A DNA stretch of 64,000 nucleotides from Chelydra serpentina (Eukaryota; Chordata; Testudines; Chelydridae), in contig JBAIAC010000019.1 of NCBI GenBank assembly GCA_037349315.1, positions 20,059,501 through 20,123,500 of the forward strand. Direction: 5' to 3'. The notes beneath the pieces are model-generated. The model did no database searches and had not been told where the DNA came from. It saw nothing but the letters and a program-made list of their open reading frames with translations. Numbering within the stretch: position 1 is the stretch's first letter; every line of letters begins with the position of its first letter. Positions 45,045-55,902 of the stretch are shown here, one piece after another. The position numbers were made by a program, and so were the translations under genes.

Positions 45045-45167
45045 CCTAGTCCAGCAGATCAGTTAAGCACATACTTAACTTTAAACATGTGAGCAGATCC
45101 ATTGCAGCCAATGTGACTGTTCAGATACTTCATGTTAAACATGTGCTTAAATGCTTTGCTGGACTGG
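45045..45167. repeat. Palindromic MITE, CCAGTCCAGCA type
   Basis: The ends CCTAGTCCAGCAGATC and GCTTTGCTGGACTGG pair with one gap. The inner arms are AGTTAAGCACATACTTAACT and TTAAACATGTGCTTAAATGC. The centre carries CATTGCAGCCAATGTG, a decayed form of the shared CATTGACTTCAATGG middle. Confidence 0.8.
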
Positions 45168-45455
45168 AGCTTCATAACACTTTTTTTTTTTAAATGGAGA
45201 CTATAGGTATTTAACCAAATACCAAATGCTTCTAAGCAGTCTTTGCTAATGAGTTTTGAGTGGTATCTGTAGTTTACTATCAATATTGGTCTTCCATTTT
45301 ATTTTGTTGGAGGAGGGGTTGTTGGTATGTATGGGCTGTTTTTACCCTGTCTTTTTAAGGTGTTCTGTAGTATTTTAAATAATGTTTTGACATTGGGGAA
45401 AACATTATTATTAAAACAAACAAAGAATCATAAATGTGTGAAATAGTTCCCAGTC
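45168..45455. other. Unique stretch
   Basis: A T run lies near 45180-45191 and an A-rich end near 45410-45425. No gene. Confidence 0.4.
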
Positions 45456-46252
45456 CAGGGGTGGGTAACTGGTGGCACAGGGGCTGCCATATCATTGTAT
45501 TTGGCATGCCCACAGGCAGTCACAGCCCCAGATTTTTTTTATTTTTTTTAAGATTGAGCTGAATTGCTTAGGGCCTAGTCTTTTAGTAAAGCTGCTGCTG
45601 CCTCAGACTGCTCTGCTCGGCTCTGCTTCCCCATCAACACAGGCTCTGACTCCACCCCACGCCACACAGCTCCATTTACTGCCTCCCTACTGGCTGATTG
45701 TTTGGGAGCTGAGAGCCAGTCAGGTTCTGGCTAGGTCCACCCAGCAGTGGGCAGGTTGGGGCACATCTTCACCAATGGGGAGGAAGTAACCAGAGCTGGG
45801 TGGTGTAATGGCGGAGTCCCTTTCCTATGGCATAATGGAGGGGTGGCCAAGCCAAATCTGAGTGGCATTGTGACCCAGTCCAGTCCTGGACTCCACCCCA
45901 CATGGCAGAGCCTATGTCCATGGGGAAAGAGACTGGGAACAGCTGAGAAAAAACGTTAAGAAAGATGTTCTGATGTTTTGTTTTCATATATTAATTCTCC
46001 GCACATCATCAGAGAATTAAACCCTTTTGTTTAGACCCTTTTTAAGGTTGTGCAATAAGGGATTTTATATTTAAGAACTTCAGTTTTGCACTGTTAATTC
46101 ATGGTTAATTGCATGTTAACATGCCATATTGTAGCAAACATTTATGAGTTATGTAATATGTAGCCACTTAAAAAAAAAAAAAAAAGTATGGTCTACCAAA
46201 GGGCTTTAGTGGATTTTGTGGCCCTGTGCTGCCTTAAAGTTGCCCATCCTTG
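45456..46252. mobile_element. 797-bp hAT-like non-autonomous element
   Basis: The left end CAGGGGTGGGTAACT and right end AAAGTTGCCCATCCTTG form the CAGNGGTGGGCAACTTT-type inverted repeat known from hAT elements. The left half is GC-rich (45560-45930) and the right half AT-rich with a poly-A run at about 46171-46185. Flanking 8-mers do not match, so the duplication has decayed or the ends are slightly off. Open frames inside (45472-45789, 45747-45987) carry no transposase motifs. An internal-deletion derivative of a larger hAT is the simplest reading. Confidence 0.7.
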
Positions 46253-47682
46253 CCCTAAGGCAATCAGAGTGAGGCATTGTATTCTGCAGAAGATGAGGAT
46301 TGATAAAGTCACTGCTGGCCCATGTGTATATATGAGGTTTAGAAGTACTGTGCTTCCACGTCTCTGGCCCTCTCCAGTCACCCATGGAGATAAAGTTTCA
46401 GTGAGGATTGATGCCTGATGCACTCACAATTGTGGAAATACATGTAATTTTAAAAACTATCTTCAAATATCAATATTTATTTTAATGGTTAACACATTCT
46501 GAGTTTTTTTCCTCTCTCTCTTATAGTCATGAGAAGGCCAGCCCTACCGGAAAGCCCTGCTTTAAAAGAAGGAATTATTCAGACTAAAGGAGTTGTTTTC
46601 CTAAGCAACCAGATCAAAGTGAAAACTCTCAGAATAGCTCACTCACAGGTTTCCTTTTGCACACAGGTTCATCAAGAGTGTCAGACACTTGGTGGGCAGT
46701 TCATACTCCTCCGACAAACGACAATTTGGTGGGAAACTTCACAAGACCCCACGGTATCAGTAAGCCCTGCAAATATCTTGGGATCTCTCTTCTTTTAAAA
46801 AAAGACTTTTTAAAAATAATTTGGTGAATCTCTAATCTAGTTATCTGCTGTAACTGCAATATACCGTGTATGTCTGACTCCCACAGACGAAGGCCTCTGT
46901 TTCCTTTCTGCCAGTACCTTAGTATCTGCCTTGCCCAGGAGTCTGCTGATGAAGACTTCCTGTTTGTTTTGAGTCACTGTTGGAGTGATAAATATACTTC
47001 AGCTTTCTCCTCAGAGAGGAAAGAAACCAGCTGCCCTGAACTAAAGAGAAAATATGTAGAAATTCCACCAAAGGGCCCTGTTATCATGGAGCCTCTATGG
47101 AAGCATAAAAACAAGAAATATAAGCCACGACAAAGGAAACAATTTACATACTAAAACATCCTTCCACATGCATCAACGAAAGTTGTTTGCCTTTAATCAT
47201 TTATTTTCACTCTATAACTCTAATTTAAAATGGATTATAAATAAATAAATAAATAAATGCAGGGAGTGCGGGGGAGGGAGGAGAAACAACCCCATAAACA
47301 TACACTACACAGTAATGTTTGGCTGGATAAACAAACAATTATACTTGTGGTTTCTTGATCTGACCACAAGCTTTAAATGCCATTTTTTGCATGAACCTAT
47401 AATGCTTCTGGATAAACAATTGTGTTTATATTGTCAGGAGCACCCAGTGCAGTGTTGTGTAATTTCTATGTGTGATTACCAGGATATAGAATAAATTCCA
47501 AAATAAAAGAAAGGAAAGGAAGATGAGATTATTAGGTCATTTTTAATAAAAACAGCATAGTTTGGAATCACTTATAGCTTAATTTGTAATTTTAAAAGAA
47601 TGCAGCAGTGGCTTTTAAGTTTCTGCAATTATCTTTTCATCTCTTTTTACACCCCCCCCCCGCTTTTTTTTAAACTAGAGAT
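46253..47682. other. Unique stretch with acceptor-like site and two open frames
   Basis: At 46504-46526 a pyrimidine tract ends in TTATAG, and an open frame of 89 codons begins just after it (46529-46798). A second frame of 94 codons follows (46870-47154), lysine-rich at its end. Neither has a recognisable domain, no donor site pairs with the acceptor, and the peptide sequences look random. An AAAT run lies at 47238-47258 and a C run at about 47652-47661. Confidence 0.35.
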
Positions 47683-47857
47683 GGGGCCCAAACCAAAAAC
47701 CTGGATCCAAACCCAAGATCCAGGTTCATATCAGAGTTCACAGCTCTAACCTAGTTCTTTAAGAAGTTAGCTCTAAGCACTAGGAACTTCAGTTTTGGAT
47801 TTTAAACCTCCAAGTGCAGAAGCATTTGAATCCAGGTGTTCTGGATTTGGTTCTGCC
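47683..47857. mobile_element. Small element with GGGCCCAAACCAAA / TTTGGTTCTGCC ends
   Basis: The left end GGGCCCAAACCAAAAACCTG is paired with the right end CTGGATTTGGTTCTGCC, and internal GATCCAAACCC matches GAATCCAGGTG. It looks like a decayed inverted-repeat element of about 175 bp. No duplication is visible and the family is unknown. Confidence 0.5.
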
Positions 47858-48136
47858 AGATAGAGGGGTAGAAAGTATGTATCTTCATCAGTGTTTGTGG
47901 TCTGGGCCTGTGCCACCCTCTGAAAAATTTAGGTGTGTACGGTGTGGGAATGGGGGTGGTTAGCCAATGTGCTATGACTGATAATGATGCCAGAGAGCCC
48001 GAAGAACAGCACTGAGAAATAGTGTGGGCTACTGGTTATGGGCACTGGAGTAGGGGTGAGGAGACGTGTGTTCTACTTCTAGCTCTGCCACAGACCTGCT
48101 GTTGAACCCTGGGCAAGTCATTCACCTCTCCGTACC

Positions 48137-48328
48137 TCTACACTGCAATTCAACATCTGCAGCTGGCCCATGTCAACTGACTTGGATTTGCGGGGCTCAG
48201 GCTACAGGGCTGTTGAATTGCGAGGAGGGAGGGTGCCAGAGCCCAGGCTCCAGCCCGACCCCAAGTGTCTGCACAACAATTAAGCACTCTGTAGCCTGAA
48301 CCTCACAAGCTGAGTCAGCTGACATGCA
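48137..48328. mobile_element. Palindromic MITE inserted in the SINE
   Basis: It begins TCTACACTGCAATTCAACAT, continues CTGCAGCTGGCCCATGTCAA, and has a middle of GAGCCCAGGCTCCAGCCCGA. The mirrored right arm is decayed (CAATTAAGCACTC, then GAGTCAGCTGACATGCAT). The left end TCTACACTGCAATT matches a turtle MITE type I recognise. The exact right edge is uncertain by a few bases. Confidence 0.7.
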
Positions 48329-48402
48329 TTTATTTGAAGGATAGATTCACCCTCTGTTCCCCCCCTTACCCTTTGTCTGCCTCGTCTATTTAGATTCTAT
48401 AA

Positions 48403-48699
48403 GGGCATGTCTTCACTACCCGCCGGATCGGGGGTAGCAATCGATCTATCGAGGATCGATTTATCGCGTCTCGTTTAGATGCGATTAATCGATCCCCGAA
48501 CGCGCTCCCTGTCGACTCCGGAAATCCACCTCGGTGAAAGGCAGAAGCGGAGTCGACAGGGGAGCGGCAGCGATCGACTCGCTGCTGTCCTCACGGCCAG
48601 GTAAGTCGATCTACGATACGCCGACTTCAGCTACGCTATTCACGTAGCTGAAGTTGCGTATCGTAGATCGACCCCCCTCCCTCTGGTGTAGCCCAGGGC
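48403..48699. mobile_element. Hairpin-rich Harbinger-like MITE, copy 1, TAA duplication
   Basis: The 297-bp element starts GGGCATGTCTTCACTACCCG and ends GGTGTAGCCCAGGGC. TAA flanks it on both sides (48400-48402, 48700-48702), and the host SINE reads through without it, which supports a 3-bp duplication. Two strong hairpins are present. In one, CTGTCGACTCCG pairs with CGGAGTCGACAG around a 27-base loop. In the other, TCGATCTACGATACG (48606-48620) pairs exactly with 48657-48671, and ACTTCAGCTACG pairs with 48643-48654. It is CpG-rich and therefore young relative to its surroundings. Other copies are at 51067 and 53634. Confidence 0.88.
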
Positions 48700-48816
48700 T
48701 AAGCAATTTGCAGCAGGGACTCTGCGTTTCTACAGTGACTAGCATAATGGGTCCCTGATCTTGGTCGAGGCCTCCAGGCACTACTGTAATGCAAATAATG
48801 AATAATAATAATAACA

Positions 48817-51063
48817 AATGAGAAGACATTCCAGGGTCAGTGGGTTTGTCCAGTCAGAATCTGCAGGGTGTACACTTCACATTCCAGGTTCCCACAAAGT
48901 ATCTCTCTCATGGAAGAATCAGAAAGAAACTTTGACCTTCAGATGGTGGCATTTTATGCTCTCTCATCTTTTTTTTTTTTTTTTTTAGACATGTGACCCT
49001 GGATTGTTTGTAAGTGGGGACGGGCTTGTGTTTGCCATGTCTACATTATTTGGGGGGAGGGAGAGAATCAGTTTTTATTTAAAAAAAGGCACACAAAAAG
49101 CTCTGCTTTGGTTAAATAATATTTGAATTACCATTACAAGAAAGGAGAACCTTATTTTTCTTACATTTTTGGTATATTTTCCCTTAATTATCACATGCCC
49201 TAAGTATTGGCAAACAATGTACACTCTTTTGTAATGAAATGCACATATACATTCCTATAAGGTAAAGGGTTATGTCCTCTATATCACTCAGTGAAGTTAT
49301 GTGGAACAAAAATAATCATTTATAAGTGGTTTCAGTTTTACCTTTTTGATGGTTTACCTCTACTAACTCCTAGTAAAATATAATTTCTTCTGTTACAGCT
49401 GATGAAAAAAATCATTATGGCTTTAACGCATGAGACTATAAAAAGCTGCAACTAGTTTAGATATCAGTTAGAAGTTAATTCTGAGTCACTGCAATTGAAA
49501 ACATCAGTTTACAACATTTACTGGGTTGCTATAAAAATGTATTCCCCTGTGTTACGTTAAACATGAGAAACTACACCTCAGTGTTTCCATTATTTATATA
49601 TTTATTCATATCTTGCTGCTTCTGATTCAGCTGTGTAACTGTATGCAAAACAAATAACTCCTGGGGAACAGAATAATTTGTATTTTGAGGGGAATAAATA
49701 TCCCAAAGAAATGTTTTTGTGGGTGAGGTGGCACCTATAAAGAATCAAATGGATTTTGCAGACAAAATATGAGAGAGAAAAAGTAGGTGAGACATTTTGG
49801 GCCCAGCAACCTTGACATTGGTCTGTTATGGAAAGGAAATTAATTGTGTGTTTTTTTAAATCCTCAAACAAATCCACATCTTAAAACACAGTGTGAGGCC
49901 CCTAGCATATTTTACAAAGGCCCTGAAAAAGATTTACTATCAATCCCATACAAATAGAAGGACAATGGGCCAGATCCTGGCAACTGCTCATGCTGTGTCC
50001 ATTACTGCTCTAGGGGTAGGGGAATTGGGAATGGGGTACAAAGGTAAGCCACCTTTATATTGCCCTGATCAGTTCCAAGATTATTAGGTATTTGTCTGGT
50101 TTCCACTGCAAGACAGAACAGACAGATCTGCACTGTCCTACACCTGGGTGCCTATGGCCTCCAAGGACTGTTCCAGCAGCAAGGATTGGCTCGAAGTTGT
50201 GGCCCCCCGTGCTGGGAATTAAAAGGAATGGCATAGAAAATGGCCAGTGAAAGTTATTTATTTTGTAAAAGGCAATTGATTGTCCATCAATCTTTTTATT
50301 GAAGACTGGAGTTCATGGCAGCAAAATAACATATTTTATTTAAGAAACATACACAGCAAAGTCACACATGTGTCTTTTGTGACCAACCATTTCTGGGAAA
50401 CTGACATTTTATTTTCCCCCCTCCAGAGTCTGTAAATTCATGGAGTGCCCTCCATTTGACTTATCTTCTGCTGTCCTTCATGTCCTCTACACAAAAGATT
50501 CTAATTTAATGAAAACCATGTCGCTAGTTCCTTTAGTGCGATCCAGAGTTGCTTCTGAGTCACCTAGAACTATAGCTTCTGCTGATGTGAAGACTTCCTG
50601 CCTTATGGATAACACAGCATGAGGCCCTACTTGCCTCAGAGCCTGATTGGCGTGGATCTCCCAGCACACAGAAAGGTGACATGAGAGACTGATTTCCTTG
50701 GGGACGAGTGACACAAATCCCCTCCTTTCCTCTCTTTCCCCCCCTGCATTTATTAACTCTAGACTCCAGAACAGCAATGGGCAAATACTGAAAAGTGGGA
50801 GTGTGTGTTTGAATCGTCACACACTCATGGGGCTGTTTGAGACCGGTTTGATTTATTTTCCATGAGTGTTCCTATGATATTTTGTTGGTTTGCAAGGATG
50901 TTGGTGGAAAATCTCACAAATATTCATGCCAGAAATGTTTGCCGAGCCATCTTGAAAATGACTAAAGCAGCCCTTAGGTGGTGCAAAGAGAATACAGCAG
51001 GGCAGTGAATCTTCCCCAGGGAGCCTCTGAAAAGTCCAGGATGCAGGCTCCTGAAGCTGGCTC
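48817..51063. other. Unique stretch with poly-T run
   Basis: A T run of 18 lies at about 48969-48986. The part at 49720-49815 (GTGGGTGAGGTGGCACC start) may be a truncated reptile repeat, and 49968-49985 shows a GGGCCAGATCCTGG scrap of a palindromic element. No gene. Open frames 50440-50820 overlap on both strands and have no motifs. Confidence 0.35.
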
Positions 51064-51066
51064 TGA

Positions 51067-51367
51067 GGGCTTGTGTACATTACCCGCTGGATTGACGGGC
51101 AGCGATCGATCCAGTGGGGGGGTCGATTTATCGCGTCTAGTCTAGACGCGATAAATCAACCGCTGAGTGCTCTCCTGTCGACTCCGGTACACCACCAGGG
51201 CGAGAGGCGCAGGCGGAGTCGACGGGAGAGCATCAGCCATCGACTTACCACAGTGAAGACACCGTGGTAAGTAGATCTAAGGACGTCAACTTCAACTACG
51301 TTATTCACGTAGCTGAAGTTGCGTAACTTAGATCGATTTTCCCCCCCACCCAAGCGTAGACCAGGCC
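51067..51367. mobile_element. Hairpin-rich Harbinger-like MITE, copy 2, TGA duplication
   Basis: The 301-bp element starts GGGCTTGTGTACATTACCCG and ends GCGTAGACCAGGCC. TGA lies on both sides (51064-51066, 51368-51370). Three hairpins are visible. The first has exact 16-bp arms at 51125-51140 and 51142-51157 around one base. The second has 19-bp arms with one mismatch at 51168-51186 and 51214-51232. The third has 13-bp arms with one mismatch at 51288-51300 and 51308-51320. It is the most complete copy in the window for secondary structure. No transposase. Confidence 0.88.
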
Positions 51368-51496
51368 TGAGTAACACAAAGCACTTCCACCCCCAGGGCC
51401 TGAGTGTGCTGCTTCAGCACTCTGTAGCTGCCTATCAAAGTTAAATCTTGCATGCGTGTGGTAATTAACCATTGCAGTTTGCTATCTCTTTATCTT

Positions 51497-51740
51497 GGGT
51501 ATTTATATGGCCTTTTCCACTGTAGTATCTGAATGCCTCACAATCTTTAATGTATTTATCCTCACAGTACCACTGCAAGGTAAGGAAGTGCTATTATCCC
51601 CACATTTTACAGATGGGGAAGGGAGGTGCAGAGAGGATAAGTGATTTGCCCAGGGTCACACAGGAAATCTGTGACAGACCAGGGATTAGAACCCCCTGCT
51701 TTCAGATCCCATGCTTTAATAATCCTTCCTCCCCTGCTAG
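51497..51740 (-). mobile_element. Well-preserved tRNA-headed MIR-like SINE
   Basis: On the minus strand the order is a GATTATTAAAGCATGGGATC head, a GGTTCTAATCCCTGG-like B-box, GTGTGACCCTGGGCAAATCA, CTTATCCTCTCTGCACCTCC, ATCTGTAAAATGTGGGGATA, and a GTACTGTGAGGATAAATACA tail region. All CORE-SINE landmarks are present in order. The open frames crossing it are meaningless. Confidence 0.85.
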
Positions 51741-53630
51741 TCTGCCATACTGGCCCAATCCTTCCCACATTGAAGGCATTGTACAGCCAAAGACAGTAAT
51801 AGTACACACACACGCACGCACGCACACACACAAAGAAACATAAATAGTTGATCTAATATATTAAAAGTAAAAATAATACTAAAAATTAAGAAGCCTACTA
51901 TCTCTTATGATCACAGTGATTGCCTTAGTGACTGGGAGTCATTTTCATCGGGACTAGTCATATGTTTTTGTTTTTCTTTTCTTTCTTTGGTGGAGAAGTT
52001 TTCTAAGGTATTTTTCAAACTTTCCAGTTTAGCAAAGTGTTGGCTCAGATTGAAAAAGAGAACTGGGCACTAGGTCACAGGCAGAATTAGGTCTGCACTA
52101 GTGGAGGGGGCAGGTTGCTGACACAGCTACAATCAGACAAAAACATTTCAAACTTCTGGCTTTGTACTTCTCAAATGCCTCTCTTAGAAAATCGCTTAAG
52201 TTGTTATTAACATCCACCACCCACCTTCCCTTTCTGGTCCTGACATTGTGTAATAATAGATAATGTTGACATATGTTCCCTGCTGGTCAGAAATACTATA
52301 CTTCTGTGAAAGGTAAAATTTTCAAGCAATGACAAAATGTATTTTACTTGGATAGAACATTAGTTATTGGCCTAATCTCACAATGTGGGATGTGGGGTAA
52401 AAGTTTTAATGTTTTAGTTGTGGGAGAGAGTTTGTTGGGACAGTGAAAGCATCAGTATGGGGTGTATTTAGTTTTTGCCATTTCTAGAGGTACTGGCTTT
52501 GTATCAAACTCTTGTGTCCTTAGGAATTTAAAAGAAACATTCCCAGTATGTATGAGGAACAGCTGTCTATGTACTCAGTGCAACTTTTCAAAATGACTAT
52601 TTGAACATTTTCTCTAGCAGGGATTACAGAACAAAGTTACATATGTGTCCGTTCCCCACCCTCCACCTACCCACTGGATTCTTTTTTACAGATCAGTTTT
52701 TAAAGCCTTAGTAACTGTAAAAAAGATCTAAATTTGTATATCCATTTCCCATTAGGCAAAGCTGGCTGAAAATAGAAAAAGAGGAAGAGACTTCAAAATC
52801 TACCAAACAAAAATGAAGAAACTGTTTTTGAAAGTAATTTAGGGTGAGATTCAATAAAAGTGTATCTAGTTTGCACGCTACTGATGCCTGCACAAGACTG
52901 TGAAAACCTGGAGAAACAAAGTTTTATTTCAAGTTGTGTATGGGTTTCCCTGCTGGGGAAGCTGGAAAGAACGTTTTATTTAATCTGATCTTTTGTATTT
53001 TCTGAGCTGGTGTTAAAAATCCAGAAATTATCATGTTGGTTTTGTAACTTACGGAACTAAGCATCTCATCTCTGATTTTGTTCTGAATGTACTGTCTTTC
53101 ATCACCTTAAAAGCTGTGGTGGGGTTAGCAGCTTCAGAGCCAGGCATAGGCTCTGGTTCTGTTTCTATTGCAGGGTGTAGGCCGGCAATGCTAATACAGT
53201 TTTAGAGGCAAATCCCCAATTCGGCACCCAGCCTATTTATCTGAACTGGGCAGTGAGGAAATGCACTAGGGTGAAGAAAAGCTTTAACCCCTCTCCCCCC
53301 GCCCCACACACACATAGGCAAGAATTAAGAGAAAGACAGGAGGGTCCTCAGGCCCATCTGGGTTCTGCCTCCTGCATGCTGTTTTACAGATATCCACCAT
53401 GGAGTTGAGCTTCCACCATGTAAGGGTGAGTACCCTCTGCCTTACTTCCAAATCCTGCCCCCATCCCCTACAGTGAAATCACATCTGCCAGGGGGCCACC
53501 TGCGATTCTTGAGGTGGGGACAACATTTACCCCTTGGTCCTTCCTCATACGTACATTCTCACTGATGATCTAGCTAATAAATTCTCTCTCTCTCCTTCCC
53601 TCAGGAGATAAAGAGCACACTCAGGGCAGG
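51741..53630. other. Unique stretch with a short CA/GCAC run
   Basis: A CA run with CGCA variants lies at 51807-51833. No gene or recognised repeat otherwise. The block at 53100-53500 is GC-richer but shows no structure I can name. Confidence 0.4.
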
Positions 53631-53633
53631 TCT

Positions 53634-53863
53634 ACACTACCCACTGAATCGATAAATCGATCCCCGATCGCTTTGCTGTCGACTCCGGTAATCCACCCCG
53701 GCGAGAGGCGGAAGCGGAGTCGACAGGGGAGTGGCGGCAGTCGACCCTGCGGCGTCCTCACGGCATGGTAAGTCGATTGAGGTACATCGACTTCAGCTAC
53801 GTTATTCACGTAGCTGAAGTTGAGTACATTACATCGACCCCCACCCCTAGTGTAGACCAGGCC
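53634..53863. mobile_element. Hairpin-rich Harbinger-like MITE, copy 3, internally shortened
   Basis: The 230-bp element starts GGGCAGGTCTACACTACCC and ends GTGTAGACCAGGCC. The flanks are TCA and TTA, a one-base mismatch within the TNA pattern. It lacks the first hairpin region of copies 1 and 2. It keeps exact 12-bp arms CTGTCGACTCCG (53676-53687) with 53715-53726, and ACTTCAGCTACG (53790-53801) with 53809-53820. Ends are well preserved and CpGs frequent. Confidence 0.87.
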
Positions 53864-53866
53864 TTA

Positions 53867-55070
53867 GAAAACATGGACATGACACACATACAGCAGTAAA
53901 CTCAGATCCACCTGAATGGGCTTTGAACTGGAGTTTGGCGTTCTCAACCTGGGATTCAGGTGTTGGCCCGAGATTGGTGGCACCTTACCGTACACCTCTG
54001 ACAAGGTTAGCAGGATGTTCCAGGTATGTTTATTCTACACAGCATTGCCATGATCCTTGCTTGAGGGGGAAGACATAGATGAAATAAGGAGCCCAGAAAG
54101 GAGGACATAGAAGCTGTGAGGCTCAGGAGGACATAAACATGCTGAACCAGGAAGATGATGGGGGAGCAAGGACACCAGCTAGTGTTCCCTGAGCCCCCTC
54201 AGTCTCAGAGACAGTCTGATAGTCAAGGTGAGTAGGGATAGATTGATTATTGTGCATATGTGTTTGATTAATGGGGAGGTGGGCTAAGCAAATATAGTCT
54301 GTGTGATAAAGACGTATGGGTGGAGGATAGGTTCTTTCACTCCAGTTAGTGCAGAGCAGTTAGGTGGCTCCCCCTCTGCTGATGATGGATAGGCATCCTG
54401 CCATTCTGTGTTGGTAGTGCACAGGGGGCTCTGGCTATGCAAAGGGTGGAATCATTTGTGGGATGATTGCTGTATTTCTGGGTTCAGCATGGGTTTCTGC
54501 CGTAGTCCTTTGAAGAGGTAATGAACTGCAGTTGCTGAGGGAAGGGCGTGCCTTAATCAGTCTGCATACCGGTGACTACTAGCACAGCGTTGGGGGTGAG
54601 TAATGTAGAACAGAGGGTGTTGCTGTGTCTGGCTTAGCAACTGCCTGGCAGTGTCCAGAAAGGATGCTGTAGAATCTTCAAGCCTGCTTTCAGCCCCTGC
54701 CTTGGACAAAACACTCTGATGTCTGTTCTCACAATGCGAGGGGAGACTGGTAACTCTTATTAATGCTAATGGGACTTGTATGCCAAATATCCCATAGATC
54801 AAAAGGAGAATAGACTGCATGAAGGTAACAAATGGATGTGCCAGCAACTCCTTGTGTGATGGGGCTTTAAGGACTGCATTTGTCATCATTGTTCCTTTTA
54901 TAAAACTGAATATGTGCCGTTTTTTGTCTATTGGAGGGAGCTCGCTTCCTTAAAGCCTAAGGAACAACTTGTCCAACAGCTCCCCCAGTAGCTCCCCATT
55001 CATTTCAGCTTCCAGATCAGGATCACCCTATTTGTTTTCCAACCCTTTCTGTGCTTATTCCGGGCTATGT
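53867..55070. other. Unique non-coding stretch
   Basis: The minus-strand open frame 54557-54889 (110 codons) has no domain. No repeat is recognised. Confidence 0.4.
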
Positions 55071-55147
55071 GGCTCGGCTCCATTCTCAGTTACACCCACT
55101 GATGTCAGTGGAGTTGCACTGGTGCAACCATGAGAAGAATTGGGCTC
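55071..55147. repeat. Palindromic MITE, CATTCTCAGTTACACC type
   Basis: The ends CATTCTCAGTTACACC and GGTGCAACCATGAGAAGAAT pair around CACTGATGTCAGTGGAGTTG. The right extension is TGGGC. It is the same centre type as other palindromes here. Confidence 0.7.
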
Positions 55148-55902
55148 CTCATCTTTTTACTCCCTTCTTCATTTTGTCCATTTAACACCAGCCGTTTCCC
55201 TGTCTCTTCTCAGAATTCTGCCTTTGTTGGTGTGAGAGTCTTCCACTCTAACTCCTGCCTCATGGTACAGCCTTACTGCTTCATATTAAATCTCAGGTGA
55301 TAACTGATCTGTTCTCCCGTGCCTCTGTCTCTTCTTCCCTCCCTTCCTCTGCTCTCTGTACAGTTTTGTGATCCAGTTTGTATGAAAACACTGGATAATA
55401 AACAGTCCTGTAGTATTAATTTTAATTCTTTTTGGTGCAGCAAATCCAATAGTGTATGTTACTTCATCCTCTAATCTTCCCTTATCTATGATAATGTGTA
55501 AGTTTTATTTTCATTAATTGGAGGGGGGAAGTGCTTCTTTAGCGGTTACTTCCTGGAGCTAAACATTATCTTCCTTAAATACAGCTGTTTATATTATGCA
55601 TAACATAATTCCTATCATAAGACTATATTATAACTCTTTGAAATACTTTGTGCTCTCAATTAGCATAAGTTTCAGTTTAGCTTTTATTTAAAAAAAAAAA
55701 AATAGTGAAAAAGGCCCAGGGAACAGCACTTTCTATTACCCCTTAGTAGAACTGGCTCTGAAGTGACCTCTGGCTTCTTGAGATGGAGCCAGCAGTGCTG
55801 CAGAGCTGGTACTTTCAGCTTTAGGAAAAGAAAGTAAGCGTTAAGGGTAATGGGTGGAGGCAATAGGATTTCACACATCAGTGTCATTACCGATTTAGGG
55901 GC
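55148..55902. other. Unique stretch
   Basis: An A run lies near 55688-55702. No gene or recognised repeat. Confidence 0.4.

Larger units (their letters stand above)
48020..48816 (+). mobile_element. tRNA-headed SINE (tail type B) split by two DNA elements
   Basis: SINE parts are at about 48020-48136, 48329-48399 and 48700-48816. The first has the head CTACTGGTTATGGGCACTGG and the core TTCTAGCTCTGCCACAGACC and CCCTGGGCAAGTCATTCACC. The second carries CCTTTGTCTGCCTCGTCTAT and TTAGATTC. The third continues TAAGCAATTTGCAGCAGGGA, then CTAGCATAATGGGTCCCTGA, and ends in an AATAAT tail. The parts are collinear, so two later insertions (48137-48328 and 48403-48699) broke one element. The tail differs from the type-A copies at 19317, 38992 and 43461. 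Confidence 0.82.

Noticed and set aside
45472..45987. Open frames of 70-105 codons inside the 797-bp hAT-like element
   Set aside because: No transposase motifs. The frames follow the GC-rich half of a non-autonomous element.
54557..54889. Minus-strand open frame of 110 codons
   Set aside because: No recognisable domain, codon bias or flanking gene structure.
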